From: Actinophytocola oryzae
GTDB lineage: Bacteria; Actinomycetota; Actinomycetes; Mycobacteriales; Pseudonocardiaceae
Length of the DNA: 64,000 bases
Direction: 5' to 3'
Assembly: GCF_004364325.1 (NCBI RefSeq)
Contig: NZ_SOCP01000014.1
Span: 182,359 to 246,358, forward strand
The stretch's first letter is position 1. Each line of letters begins with the position of its first letter. The position numbers and the translations under genes were made by a program. Shown piece after piece: positions 17,846-25,448 of this stretch. The notes under the pieces were generated by a model. It searched no databases. It was not told the origin of the DNA and saw only the letters and a list, made by a program, of their open reading frames with translations.

Positions 17846-18574
17846 TCACGTCCGGTCGAGCATCGTGAGGTAGGCGTCGAGCTGGGCGGCACCCGCGAGG
17901 AGGCTGCGGCTCCGGTTCGCCAGCCTGGCCTGCCAGGAGCCGAGGAAGGCGCTCAACGCGTCCGCGCCGCCGGCCTCGCGCAGCGACTCGACGAACCGTG
18001 CGACCTGGCGGAGTGGGTAGCCGCCCCGGCGCAGCTGGCGTGCGATCTCGGCGTCGCGCACGCAGTCCGGTGCGTACACGCGGTAGCCCGTCGGCCGGTC
18101 GCGTTCCGGGTTCAGGATGCCCTCGGTCTCCCAGGAGCGCAGGGTCGCCGGGTGCACGCCGAGCCTGCGTGCCAGCTCGCCGACGGTCAGGGGCCGGCCG
18201 TCTGCTGGGGCGGGTGTCGTGGTGGACAGGGTGTCGAGGGCCGTCGCGACCTCGGTCCGCGTGTCGCGTTCGGCGTGGAGGGCGAGGTGGGTGGCGTCGA
18301 CGAGCCGGTAGGCGGACTCGGTGTCGCCCCGGTTGGTCGCGCGCATGATCTCGGTCGCGTGAGCGTGGCCGTGGCCGGCACGCAGGGCGAGGAAGGTGCG
18401 CAGGGCCTGTGCGTGCAGGGGGGTGTAGTGCCGGTAGCCGGTGTCGCCGCGTTCGGCGGGCGGGAGCACGCCCGCGTCCTCGTAGTTGCGGACCGCCTGT
18501 GCGGACATGGCGTGTTCCCTGGCGAGGTCGACGGGTCGCAGGGTGTACCTCCGTTTGAGGCTTCTCGCTCTCAT
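17846..18574 (-). CDS. TioE-type regulator with two MerR DNA-binding domains
   Basis: A 242-residue protein with a MerR helix-turn-helix twice. The first is at about 12-80 (LRPVDLAREHAMSAQAVRNY, then TGYRHYTP), and the second at about 127-200 (LTVGELARRLGVHPATLRSW, then TGYRVYAP). This duplicated architecture is that of the TioE family named after the thiocoraline cluster regulator. It diverges from the erythromycin esterase gene with 81 bases between starts, so it most likely controls that gene and itself. AGGTACACC lies near the start. Confidence 0.88.
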   Translation of the reverse strand: MRARSLKRRYTLRPVDLAREHAMSAQAVRNYEDAGVLPPAERGDTGYRHYTPLHAQALRTFLALRAGHGHAHATEIMRATNRGDTESAYRLVDATHLALHAERDTRTEVATALDTLSTTTPAPADGRPLTVGELARRLGVHPATLRSWETEGILNPERDRPTGYRVYAPDCVRDAEIARQLRRGGYPLRQVARFVESLREAGGADALSAFLGSWQARLANRSRSLLAGAAQLDAYLTMLDRT

Positions 18575-18594
18575 GTCCAGTTATTCGTGGAAAA

Positions 18595-18630
18595 ACCTTC
18601 AACCGATTCTCCAACGATAGCGTCGAGGGT
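18595..18630. promoter_or_regulatory. possible MerR-type operator between tioE-like and esterase genes
   Basis: An imperfect dyad, ACCTTCAAC (18595-18603) and GTCGAGGGT (18622-18630), matching at seven of nine positions across an 18-base spacer. It lies in the 81-base divergent intergenic region where a MerR-type activator would act. Position is good; the sequence evidence is modest. Confidence 0.3.
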
Positions 18631-18655
18631 ACAACTTCTTCGAAAGGGGACTGCC

Positions 18656-19864
18656 ATGTCCGTTGCCGCCTCGGTGCGTGGGATCGGCCGCCAGCTCGAC
18701 GACGCGTCGGCATTCGGCCGTGCCGTCGACGAGCTGCTCGACGCGCGGGCAGAGCCGCCTGTCCTGCTCGGCCTCGGCGAGCCGACACACGGGATCGCGG
18801 CGTTCACGTCGCTGCGCAACGAGCTGCTCGGCCACCTCGTCGGGCGCGGGTACCGGTCGGTCGTGCTGGAGGTCGACATGTTCGCCGCGGCCGTCGTCGA
18901 CGAGTACGTGTGCGGGGGGCAGGCGGAGGTCGACGAGGTGCTGGCGACGGGGTTGAGCCACGGGTTCGGCAACGTGCCGGGCAACCGGGAGCTGGTGGAG
19001 TGGCTTCGCGACCACAACGCCGGCCGGGCGCCGCGGGACCGGGTTCGCTTCCACGGCTTCGACGCGCCGCTGGAGAACTTCACGGCGCCGAGCCCTCGGC
19101 GGGCGCTGTCGTCGGCCTACGGCTACCTGCCGCAGGCGTTGCGGCCCGGGTCGGCACGCGACCTCGAGACGCTGCTCGGCGAGGATGCCGACTGGACGAA
19201 CCCCGCGGCCATTCGCGATCCGGCGGCGTCGGTTGGCGACTCCGATCGGGCGCGTGCTCTGCGCATCGTGGCCGACGACCTCGTCAGTGCGTACCGTCGC
19301 GCGGCGGCCGGTCTGCGTGCCGCCGACCCGGCGGGGTATGCCGACGCGGTCGCGCACCTGCGTACTGCCCGGGGACTGCTGCGCTATCACGCGGCGGCGG
19401 CCAGTTCCGCACCCGATCGCGTCGGGGCCCTGTTCAGCCTGCGCACGGAGATGATGGCCGACAACCTGCTCGCGATCGTCGAGCGGGAGCGTCGGCGTGG
19501 GCCGAGTCTGGTGTTCGCGCACAACGTGCACCTTCTGCGGCAGCTGCCGGTGGGGAGGGAGGAGGTGAGCTGGTCGAGTGCGGGCGCGCTCGTGGAGCTG
19601 ACCCTCGGCGACCGGTACGTGTTCGTGGCGACCGACGCGAACCCTCGCAGTGCGCCCGGCACTGTGCAGGGGGTGCTGGCCGAGGCGACCGACCGCCGCG
19701 CCCTGTTCTCCGCGCCGGCGCTGCGGGCCGCCCTCCCGCCGTCGATCGACGCGGGCGAACCGATCGTGCGCGGCCACTTCCCGCTGAAGCCCGCCGAGTT
19801 GGCGGCCGCCGACGCGGTCATCTTCATCACCGACACGGACGGAAAGCAGCACCAGTACTGGTGA
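18656..19864 (+). CDS. erythromycin-esterase-family hydrolase
   Basis: A 402-residue cytoplasmic protein of the Ere/succinoglycan-related family (PF05139). The N-terminal active-site region LLGLGEPTHGIAAF carries the Glu-x-x-His motif, and FHGFDAPLENF and FAHNVHLLRQ are further family blocks. True EreA/EreB open the lactone ring of macrolides, but most chromosomal relatives have untested substrates, so resistance is not proven. AAGGGGA lies eight bases before the ATG. It is divergent from a double-MerR regulator, which suggests inducible expression. Confidence 0.85.
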   Translation: MSVAASVRGIGRQLDDASAFGRAVDELLDARAEPPVLLGLGEPTHGIAAFTSLRNELLGHLVGRGYRSVVLEVDMFAAAVVDEYVCGGQAEVDEVLATGLSHGFGNVPGNRELVEWLRDHNAGRAPRDRVRFHGFDAPLENFTAPSPRRALSSAYGYLPQALRPGSARDLETLLGEDADWTNPAAIRDPAASVGDSDRARALRIVADDLVSAYRRAAAGLRAADPAGYADAVAHLRTARGLLRYHAAAASSAPDRVGALFSLRTEMMADNLLAIVERERRRGPSLVFAHNVHLLRQLPVGREEVSWSSAGALVELTLGDRYVFVATDANPRSAPGTVQGVLAEATDRRALFSAPALRAALPPSIDAGEPIVRGHFPLKPAELAAADAVIFITDTDGKQHQYW

Positions 19865-19977
19865 TGGGAGCGGATTCCCGGAATTCCACACGACGAGGCG
19901 GAAACGGGTTTCGGTCCGAGTCGTTGTGGTTACTGCTCTTTCGACACCGTCCACCGGCAGGTTGTGAGGTGCAGGCC

Positions 19978-20589
19978 ATGCGCGCGGAGTGGAACCCCCT
20001 ACGGTCACTGGCCGGTGTCGCTCGTTTTGTCACCTGGGTTTTCGGGCTCGCCGCCCTGGCGATCGTCATCGCCAATGTTGCCGCGCTCGGGTGGTTGCCC
20101 GGTTCGGGGGCGAACCCGACCTGTGTCGACGTCGGTGGTGATGTCGGGCCGCTCAGGGAGGACGCTCGGGTGGCCGCGGGTGGTGGGAGCGTCTGCGTGG
20201 ACAACCCCACCGGCACGCAACGGATCGCCGACATCGGTGACCAGGTTCCCCAGGCGTTGTTCGCCCTCGGTGCCCTGTGGCTGCTCCTTCGGTTCCTCCG
20301 CACGGCATCCGACGCGGGTCCCTACGAGGCGAGCGTGCCCGGGCGGTTGGCGGCGCTCGGCTGGTTCGTGCTCGTCGGCGGGCCGGTCAGCGAGCTGCTG
20401 TTCGCGCTGTCCGTGCATTCACTGCGTACCAGCATGATCTCCGGGGTGCCGTCAACGGACTGGGTGGCACAGTGGCGTGCGGAGTTCCCCTGGTGGGCGC
20501 TCGCGGCCGGGCTCGCGGCGCTCGTCTTCGCCCACATCCTGCGGATCGGGGTGCGCATGCCTGAAGCCCCCGCACGCTCAGGTGACTAG
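19978..20589 (+). CDS. DUF2975-like membrane protein
   Basis: A 203-residue protein with four membrane segments: about 15-38, 95-112, 128-148 and 175-197, with an extracytoplasmic loop holding two cysteines (CVDVGG, CVDNPTG) between the first two. The pattern and the RIGVRMPE ending fit the DUF2975 family. Those genes are often followed by a small HTH regulator; here the next gene is the convergent response regulator instead. GAGG lies eight bases before the ATG. The 3' end overlaps the response-regulator gene by 12 bases. Confidence 0.65.
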   Translation: MRAEWNPLRSLAGVARFVTWVFGLAALAIVIANVAALGWLPGSGANPTCVDVGGDVGPLREDARVAAGGGSVCVDNPTGTQRIADIGDQVPQALFALGALWLLLRFLRTASDAGPYEASVPGRLAALGWFVLVGGPVSELLFALSVHSLRTSMISGVPSTDWVAQWRAEFPWWALAAGLAALVFAHILRIGVRMPEAPARSGD

Positions 20590-21222
20590 GCGTTTCTGCC
20601 ACGCCCAGATCGCGATCTCCGTGCGGTTGCGGGCACCCAGCTTGCCCTGCACGCTCGCCAGGTGGGACTTCACCGTGGACAGCGAGATCCGCAGCGTCGC
20701 GGCGATCTCGGAGTTCGTTCGCCCGCGTGCCACCGCCAGCACGACGTCCAGCTCACGCGCGGTCAGCGGCACGTCGACCGCGGTGGGGGCCGCGTTGCCG
20801 GTGAAGTTCGCGAGCAGCCGCACCGTCACCGACGGCGACACCATCGCCTCGCCCTTCGCCGCCGCGTGGACGGCTTCCACCAGCAGTCTGGGGCGGATGT
20901 CCTTGAGCAGGAAGCCGCACGCGCCGGCCAGGAGCGCCGCGTAGACGTTCTCGTCCAGGTCGTAGGTCGTCACCACCAGCACCCGCAGTGGGTCCACCAC
21001 GCCCGGGCCCGCCAGGAGTTCCGTCGCACGCAGGCCGTCCAGCCTGGGCATGCGGAGGTCCATCAGCGTGACGTCGGGGCGTAGCTGACGCGCGAGGCGT
21101 ACCGCGGCCTCGCCGTCCGCCGCCTCGCTGATCACCTCTATGTCGGGGTCGGCACCCAGGATCAGGCGGAAGCCGGTGCGCACCAGGGTCTGGTCGTCGG
21201 CGACCAGCACGCGGATCGGCAT
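20578..21222 (-). CDS. NarL-type response regulator
   Basis: A 214-residue two-domain regulator. The receiver domain has the acidic pair Asp9-Asp10, the phosphoacceptor Asp55 in VTLMDLRMP, and the conserved Lys in FLLKDIRP. The C-terminal LuxR helix-turn-helix reads LTARELDVVLAVARGRTNSE and STVKSHLASVQGKL. It is translationally coupled to the histidine kinase gene by an ATGA overlap at 21222, with GAAGGGG as the ribosome site inside the kinase gene. Its signal and targets are unknown; the downstream DUF2975 gene lies on the opposite strand. Confidence 0.92.
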   Translation of the reverse strand: MPIRVLVADDQTLVRTGFRLILGADPDIEVISEAADGEAAVRLARQLRPDVTLMDLRMPRLDGLRATELLAGPGVVDPLRVLVVTTYDLDENVYAALLAGACGFLLKDIRPRLLVEAVHAAAKGEAMVSPSVTVRLLANFTGNAAPTAVDVPLTARELDVVLAVARGRTNSEIAATLRISLSTVKSHLASVQGKLGARNRTEIAIWAWQKRLVT

Positions 21223-22430
21223 CAGATCCCCTTCGGCAGGTGCGCGAACGGCTCGTCCTCGTCACCCAGCGGCACTCGCGCGGTGACCTGCCACCGGCTG
21301 CCCGGCCGCGGGCCGGCCTCCAGTGTGCCGCCCAGCGCACCCGCCCGCTCGGTCATCCCCACTATTCCGTAGCCGGTGCCGCCTCCCGGGGTGTCCGGAA
21401 GAACTCCGTCGTTGTCGATGTCCAGTACGACGTTGCCCTCGTCACGGCGCACGGACACGCGGACGTCTGTCGCGTGTGGAGCGTGGCGGTGCACGTTCGT
21501 CAGCGCCTCCAACACGATTCGGTGCACGGCGGCCGTGACCTGGGACGGTGCGGGCAGTTCGTCGACCGAGTCGGCCACCGCCACGGCCACGTCCAGGCCG
21601 GTGCTGCCTCCTGCCGCGGCTCGCACCACGTCACCCAGGTTCGCGTCGGGCAGGGGCAGCGGCTGGTCGGTGCTGCGCAGCATCCCGACCAGCTGGCGCA
21701 TGGCCACCAGTGCCTCCGCCGCCGCCTCCTCGATCTCGCCGTAGACCTCCGCCGGGTCCTGGGGTGGCACTGCCGGGTTGCCCGCGAGTGCCTGCGCGGC
21801 ACGGACCCGCACCACGATGCCGCTCACGTGGTGTGCCACCAGGTCGTGCAGGTCCCTCGCCACCTGGAGGCGGTCGTCCGTTCTCGCCCTGATCAGCCCG
21901 GCGCGCTGCCGGGCGTCGGCGTCGCGGAGGATCAGGCCGATGGCGAGTGCCACACCCCACATCAGTCCCGCGGGCGCGGCGAGCAACGCCATCGGCGAGT
22001 CCGTGCCGTAGCGCAGGATCGGCGCGGCGACCACCGCGATCCCCGCAAGGACCGCGATTCCCGCCGCCATGACCGGGGCCAGGCGCCTGCACGCCGCGCC
22101 GACCAACAGCACCGCGGCGACGGTCTCCGTGCTCGTCGGGTGCACCTGCGCCCGGTCGGTCAGGACGCTCACCGCCGTGCTGAGCACGGAAAGCGCGACG
22201 ACGGACGCCGCGAGCAGGTCCGTGCGTGCGGCGAAACGGCGGCGCAGCACGGCGAGAACGGCCGCCGCGGACCCGGAGTAGGGCACGAGCGTGTTGAGCA
22301 CGCTCGTGCTCAGCCCGCCTGGCTGGGCTGTTCGCACCGCCAGCACGGTGTCGACGACGGAGGTCGCCACCAGCAGGGCGATCTCGGCCACGAACACACC
22401 CCGACGAGTTCGTGGCCCGGCTGCGGTCAT
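21219..22430 (-). CDS. sensor histidine kinase (HisKA_3 type)
   Basis: A kinase of about 402 residues that partners the NarL-type regulator. The N-terminal half has about six membrane segments with little outside, so it probably senses a membrane or cytoplasmic cue. The phosphoacceptor His is in ARDLHDLVAHHVSGIV, and the HATPase core has LTNVHRHAPHATDVRV and GYGIVGMTERAGALGG. The stop overlaps the regulator ATG as ATGA. It probably forms an operon with the membrane protein gene just upstream. Confidence 0.9.
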
Positions 22431-22445
22431 GCGGTGATTCTCCGG

Positions 22446-22889
22446 TCAGGACGCGTGCTTGCGCTCGGCGATGTAGACGTTCGACGGCGGCAGGTAGCTC
22501 GCCACCAGTGCCAGCACCGCGATGGCGCAGCCCGCGTAGCCGGTCGTGGTGTCGCCCTCGGTCGCGAACAGGGACGCCACCTGCAGCAGTGTGAAGACGG
22601 TCAGCATGACACGTGCCCAGTTGCGGCCCGCCTTCAGCTTGAACGACAGCCACAGGTAGACCAGCCCGACGAGCAGGACGACCCCGATCGCGAAGCCCTG
22701 CGCGAGCGTGACCGCCCGGTCCAGCTCCTGCTGGGTGAGATTCGGCTTGCGCAGCACGGCGGCCAGCTCGTCGCGGGCGCCGAGCAGGAACCCCGCGGTC
22801 ACCAGTGCCGCGACCGTGGACACCAGAAAACCGAAGAACGCGACGATGATCGTGCCGGGCGGCGTCAGCCGTGTCGTGTCAGTAGTCAT
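22446..22889 (-). CDS. four-helix membrane protein, unknown function
   Basis: A protein of about 147 residues with four hydrophobic segments (about 14-36, 64-84, 95-112 and 118-135) and a polar loop between the first two. It belongs to the loosely defined small actinomycete membrane proteins with YLWLSFKLKAGRNWAR-like blocks. It lies 15 bases upstream of the histidine kinase on the same strand, so it is probably part of that operon and could be an accessory sensor. The ATG at 22889 is chosen; a GTG six bases upstream is equally possible. Confidence 0.65.
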   Translation of the reverse strand: MTTDTTRLTPPGTIIVAFFGFLVSTVAALVTAGFLLGARDELAAVLRKPNLTQQELDRAVTLAQGFAIGVVLLVGLVYLWLSFKLKAGRNWARVMLTVFTLLQVASLFATEGDTTTGYAGCAIAVLALVASYLPPSNVYIAERKHAS

Positions 22890-23056
22890 GATCACGACCG
22901 TATGGCGCGGTCGAAGTCATTGCACGCCAACGGAAGCCGCCCTAGTACTTTCGGCCGGTGCGCGGGGGCGGAATTCGTCCGCGCGGCCGTGGTCCACCGG
23001 TGCCCGCCGGTCCGACCATGGCTCCCTACCGAAATCCCACGTTGGAAGGGAGCGCC

Positions 23057-24754
23057 GTGCGCCGCCGTGCCGGAACCGTCGCGATGTTGACCGTGGCCCT
23101 GGTGCTCGGCGGGACGCCCTCGGGCGCACACGCCGAGGACGACCCGTTCGACCGCTACAACCAGCAACAGCTCACCTGGGGGCCCTGCCCGTTCACGCCG
23201 GAGGAGGGTGCCCTGCCCTCGGAGTGCGCACTCGTCACGGTGCCCCGTGACTGGGCCGCGCCGGACTCCGGTGTCGACCTCCAGGTGGCGATCAGCAGAG
23301 TGCGGGCCGCGGGTGAGCGGCTCGGCGTCGTCCTGTTCAACCCCGGCGGACCCGGTGGGCAGGGCACGTCGCTGCCCGGTGCCATCGGCGCGCTGCAGCC
23401 CGCGCTGTCCGAGCGGTACGACCTGATCGGGATGGATCCCCGTGGCACGGGCCAGGAAGGCGGCACGGCGCCGTTCGACTGCGCGGTGCCGACCGACCGG
23501 CTGTCCCAGCGCACCGACCTCGACGCGCGGGACCGGTCGGCCGACAGCATCGCCGAGCACCTCAAGTACCCGAGGGCCGTCGCGGAGGCCTGTCAGAGCG
23601 ACGCGCTCACCCCGTACATCACCACCTGGCAGACCGCCTACGACATGGAGCTGATCCGGCAGCTCCTCGCCGAACCCGCGCTGAACTACGTCGGCTACTC
23701 CTACGGCACCTGGCTGGGGGCGAAGTACGCGTCGCTGTTCCCCGCGAGTGCCGGCAAGATCGTGCTCGACTCGAGCGTGAACTGGCAGGGCAGGCTGCAG
23801 GCGGACTTCGAGGCGTGGCCGCCGATCAACCAGCGCATGTTCGACGACTCGTTCCTGCCGTGGACGAGCAGGCAGTTCCCCGACCTCGTCGGCACGATAC
23901 CGGCCGACGCCGGGAAGATGTGGGAGCGGGTGCGGACCTTCTTCGCGGAACAGGGCATTCTCGCCCCGGACACCTACGACGCCGTGTTCGTCGGCATGGG
24001 CAGTGAGCTGCGGTGGGTCGTCGGCGCGCTGATCCTCACCCTCGGCGCCGCCGAGCTGCAGGGCACCGAACCCACCCCGCCCGCCGGGCTGCGGACGCTG
24101 TTCGACGAGCAGTCGACGGCCGCGTTCGGTGTGCCGGTCGCGGGTCTGACCACCGACATCGTGGCCGCGGCACTGCGTGCCGACGACTACACCCACGTGT
24201 CCGGCACGCGTTACGCCGTGGCCTGCGGTGACCAGCCGACGAAGTCCGCGCGGTGGTACCAGCGGCTGAGCGACCGGCAGGGGCCGGAGTACCCGTTGTA
24301 CGGCTGGGCGTACGGGCTGTCCGAGCCGTGCGGCTTCTGGTCCGACGCGCCGAAGCAGGAGCTGCCGTCGCTTCCCGCCGAGGTCGCGGGCCGGGTGCTC
24401 GTCGTGCAGGGTGAGCTGGACCCGCAGACCGGCTACGAGGAGGCGCGGGCAGCGGTGCGGGCGGCGCCGGGCGTCACGATGGTCGCCGTCGACGACTCGC
24501 CGTTCCACGGTCAGTACACCATCAGCGGAAACCCGTGCGTCGACGGGATGGTGAACGTGTTCCTGCTGCGGAACTCCAGGCCGGGCAACAGTGTCTGCCC
24601 CGGTGTGCCGCTGCTCGGGGAGACGGAGGTGTTCCCGGTCGCCGGCCCCGTCACGACCCGTGCCGGCGCACAACTGCTTGCCGCACAGGCACTACCCGAG
24701 CTGCGTGAGTCCGTGGCGGACCGGATCGCCGCCGCGAACGGCGACCTCCGCTGA
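23057..24754 (+). CDS. secreted TAP-like alpha/beta hydrolase (peptidase S33 family)
   Basis: A 565-residue exported protein. The signal peptide ends near residue 25 (GAHA-ED). The oxyanion-hole block FNPGGPGGQG, the nucleophile Ser215 in GYSYGTW, the acidic residue in QGELDPQTGYEEA and the His in DSPFHGQY form the catalytic set of the tripeptidyl-aminopeptidase-like hydrolases (abhydrolase plus PF08386 TAP C-terminal domain). Relatives release tripeptides or hydrolyse esters. The GTG start has GGAAGGGAG upstream and opens the signal peptide. Its 3' end overlaps the convergent RDD gene by 63 bases. Confidence 0.88.
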   Translation: MRRRAGTVAMLTVALVLGGTPSGAHAEDDPFDRYNQQQLTWGPCPFTPEEGALPSECALVTVPRDWAAPDSGVDLQVAISRVRAAGERLGVVLFNPGGPGGQGTSLPGAIGALQPALSERYDLIGMDPRGTGQEGGTAPFDCAVPTDRLSQRTDLDARDRSADSIAEHLKYPRAVAEACQSDALTPYITTWQTAYDMELIRQLLAEPALNYVGYSYGTWLGAKYASLFPASAGKIVLDSSVNWQGRLQADFEAWPPINQRMFDDSFLPWTSRQFPDLVGTIPADAGKMWERVRTFFAEQGILAPDTYDAVFVGMGSELRWVVGALILTLGAAELQGTEPTPPAGLRTLFDEQSTAAFGVPVAGLTTDIVAAALRADDYTHVSGTRYAVACGDQPTKSARWYQRLSDRQGPEYPLYGWAYGLSEPCGFWSDAPKQELPSLPAEVAGRVLVVQGELDPQTGYEEARAAVRAAPGVTMVAVDDSPFHGQYTISGNPCVDGMVNVFLLRNSRPGNSVCPGVPLLGETEVFPVAGPVTTRAGAQLLAAQALPELRESVADRIAAANGDLR

Positions 24755-25246
24755 CTGCCGGCGCGGGCTCTCGTCGACACCGTCCCTGACGACGAGGGTC
24801 CGCGCCACCATGTCACCCAGCCGCTGGTGCCTGGGGGTCACCAGGATGAGCACGGCACCGACCAGCCCGAGGAACATCCCGTCCACGACCATCAGCAGCC
24901 AGCGCAGGAAGTAGTCCCGGAACTTCGGCACGCCGCCGTTCAGCGTGACGATCCTCAGTCGCAGCAACCTCATCGCGGGGGTCGTGCCACCGCGCCGGTA
25001 CGGGAACCAGAGGTCGACGTACAGCTCGCCCACGACCAGCGTCCCGATCCAGACCCACAGCGGCAGGTACACCAGCCAGATCTCCCGCAGGCCGAGGAGG
25101 AACGCCAGCACCGCGAACCCGACGAACGCCAGCAACACCACCACGGACAGCACCACCATGAACAGCGTGTCGAGCGCCCACTGCAAACCTCGGCGCAGCA
25201 ACATGTTGGCTCGCGTCCTCACCCCAGAAGCCATGACATACATCAT
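24692..25246 (-). CDS. RDD-family membrane protein
   Basis: A 184-residue protein with the RDD pattern: RRGLQWALDTLFMVVLSVVV at the start of the first helix, a second helix, a third with DLWFPYRRGGTTPAMRLLRL, then KFRDYFLRWLLMVVDGMF. RDD proteins are small transporters or stress-related membrane proteins of mostly unknown role. The start is uncertain: ATGs at 25246, 25234 and 25204 are all possible, and a TGACAT/ATGTCA dyad covers the first two. The last 20 residues overlap the hydrolase gene and may be a non-conserved extension. Confidence 0.7.
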   Translation of the reverse strand: MMYVMASGVRTRANMLLRRGLQWALDTLFMVVLSVVVLLAFVGFAVLAFLLGLREIWLVYLPLWVWIGTLVVGELYVDLWFPYRRGGTTPAMRLLRLRIVTLNGGVPKFRDYFLRWLLMVVDGMFLGLVGAVLILVTPRHQRLGDMVARTLVVRDGVDESPRRQSAEVAVRGGDPVRHGLTQLG

Positions 25247-25448
25247 GTCAACGACCAGGGGGTGCCGCTCGACACCAGTTGATCACCGCCCAGGGCCGGG
25301 CCCGGCCGCTCCTCAGTGGACGACGCCACCGGGGCCGGCACCGAGGAAAGTTCACGTTCTCATCTGTTTGTATGAGGACCCCGCACTCCCCCTCGGGCAC
25401 AGTGCTCGGGGTGGGAGCAGGGTACGCGGGTCGCGGCGGTGATCTGCC

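Noticed and set aside
24692..25246. Treating the 63-base overlap with the hydrolase as a frameshift error
   Set aside because: Both reading frames keep consistent composition to their stops, and other convergent overlaps exist in the window, so an error is not needed to explain it.
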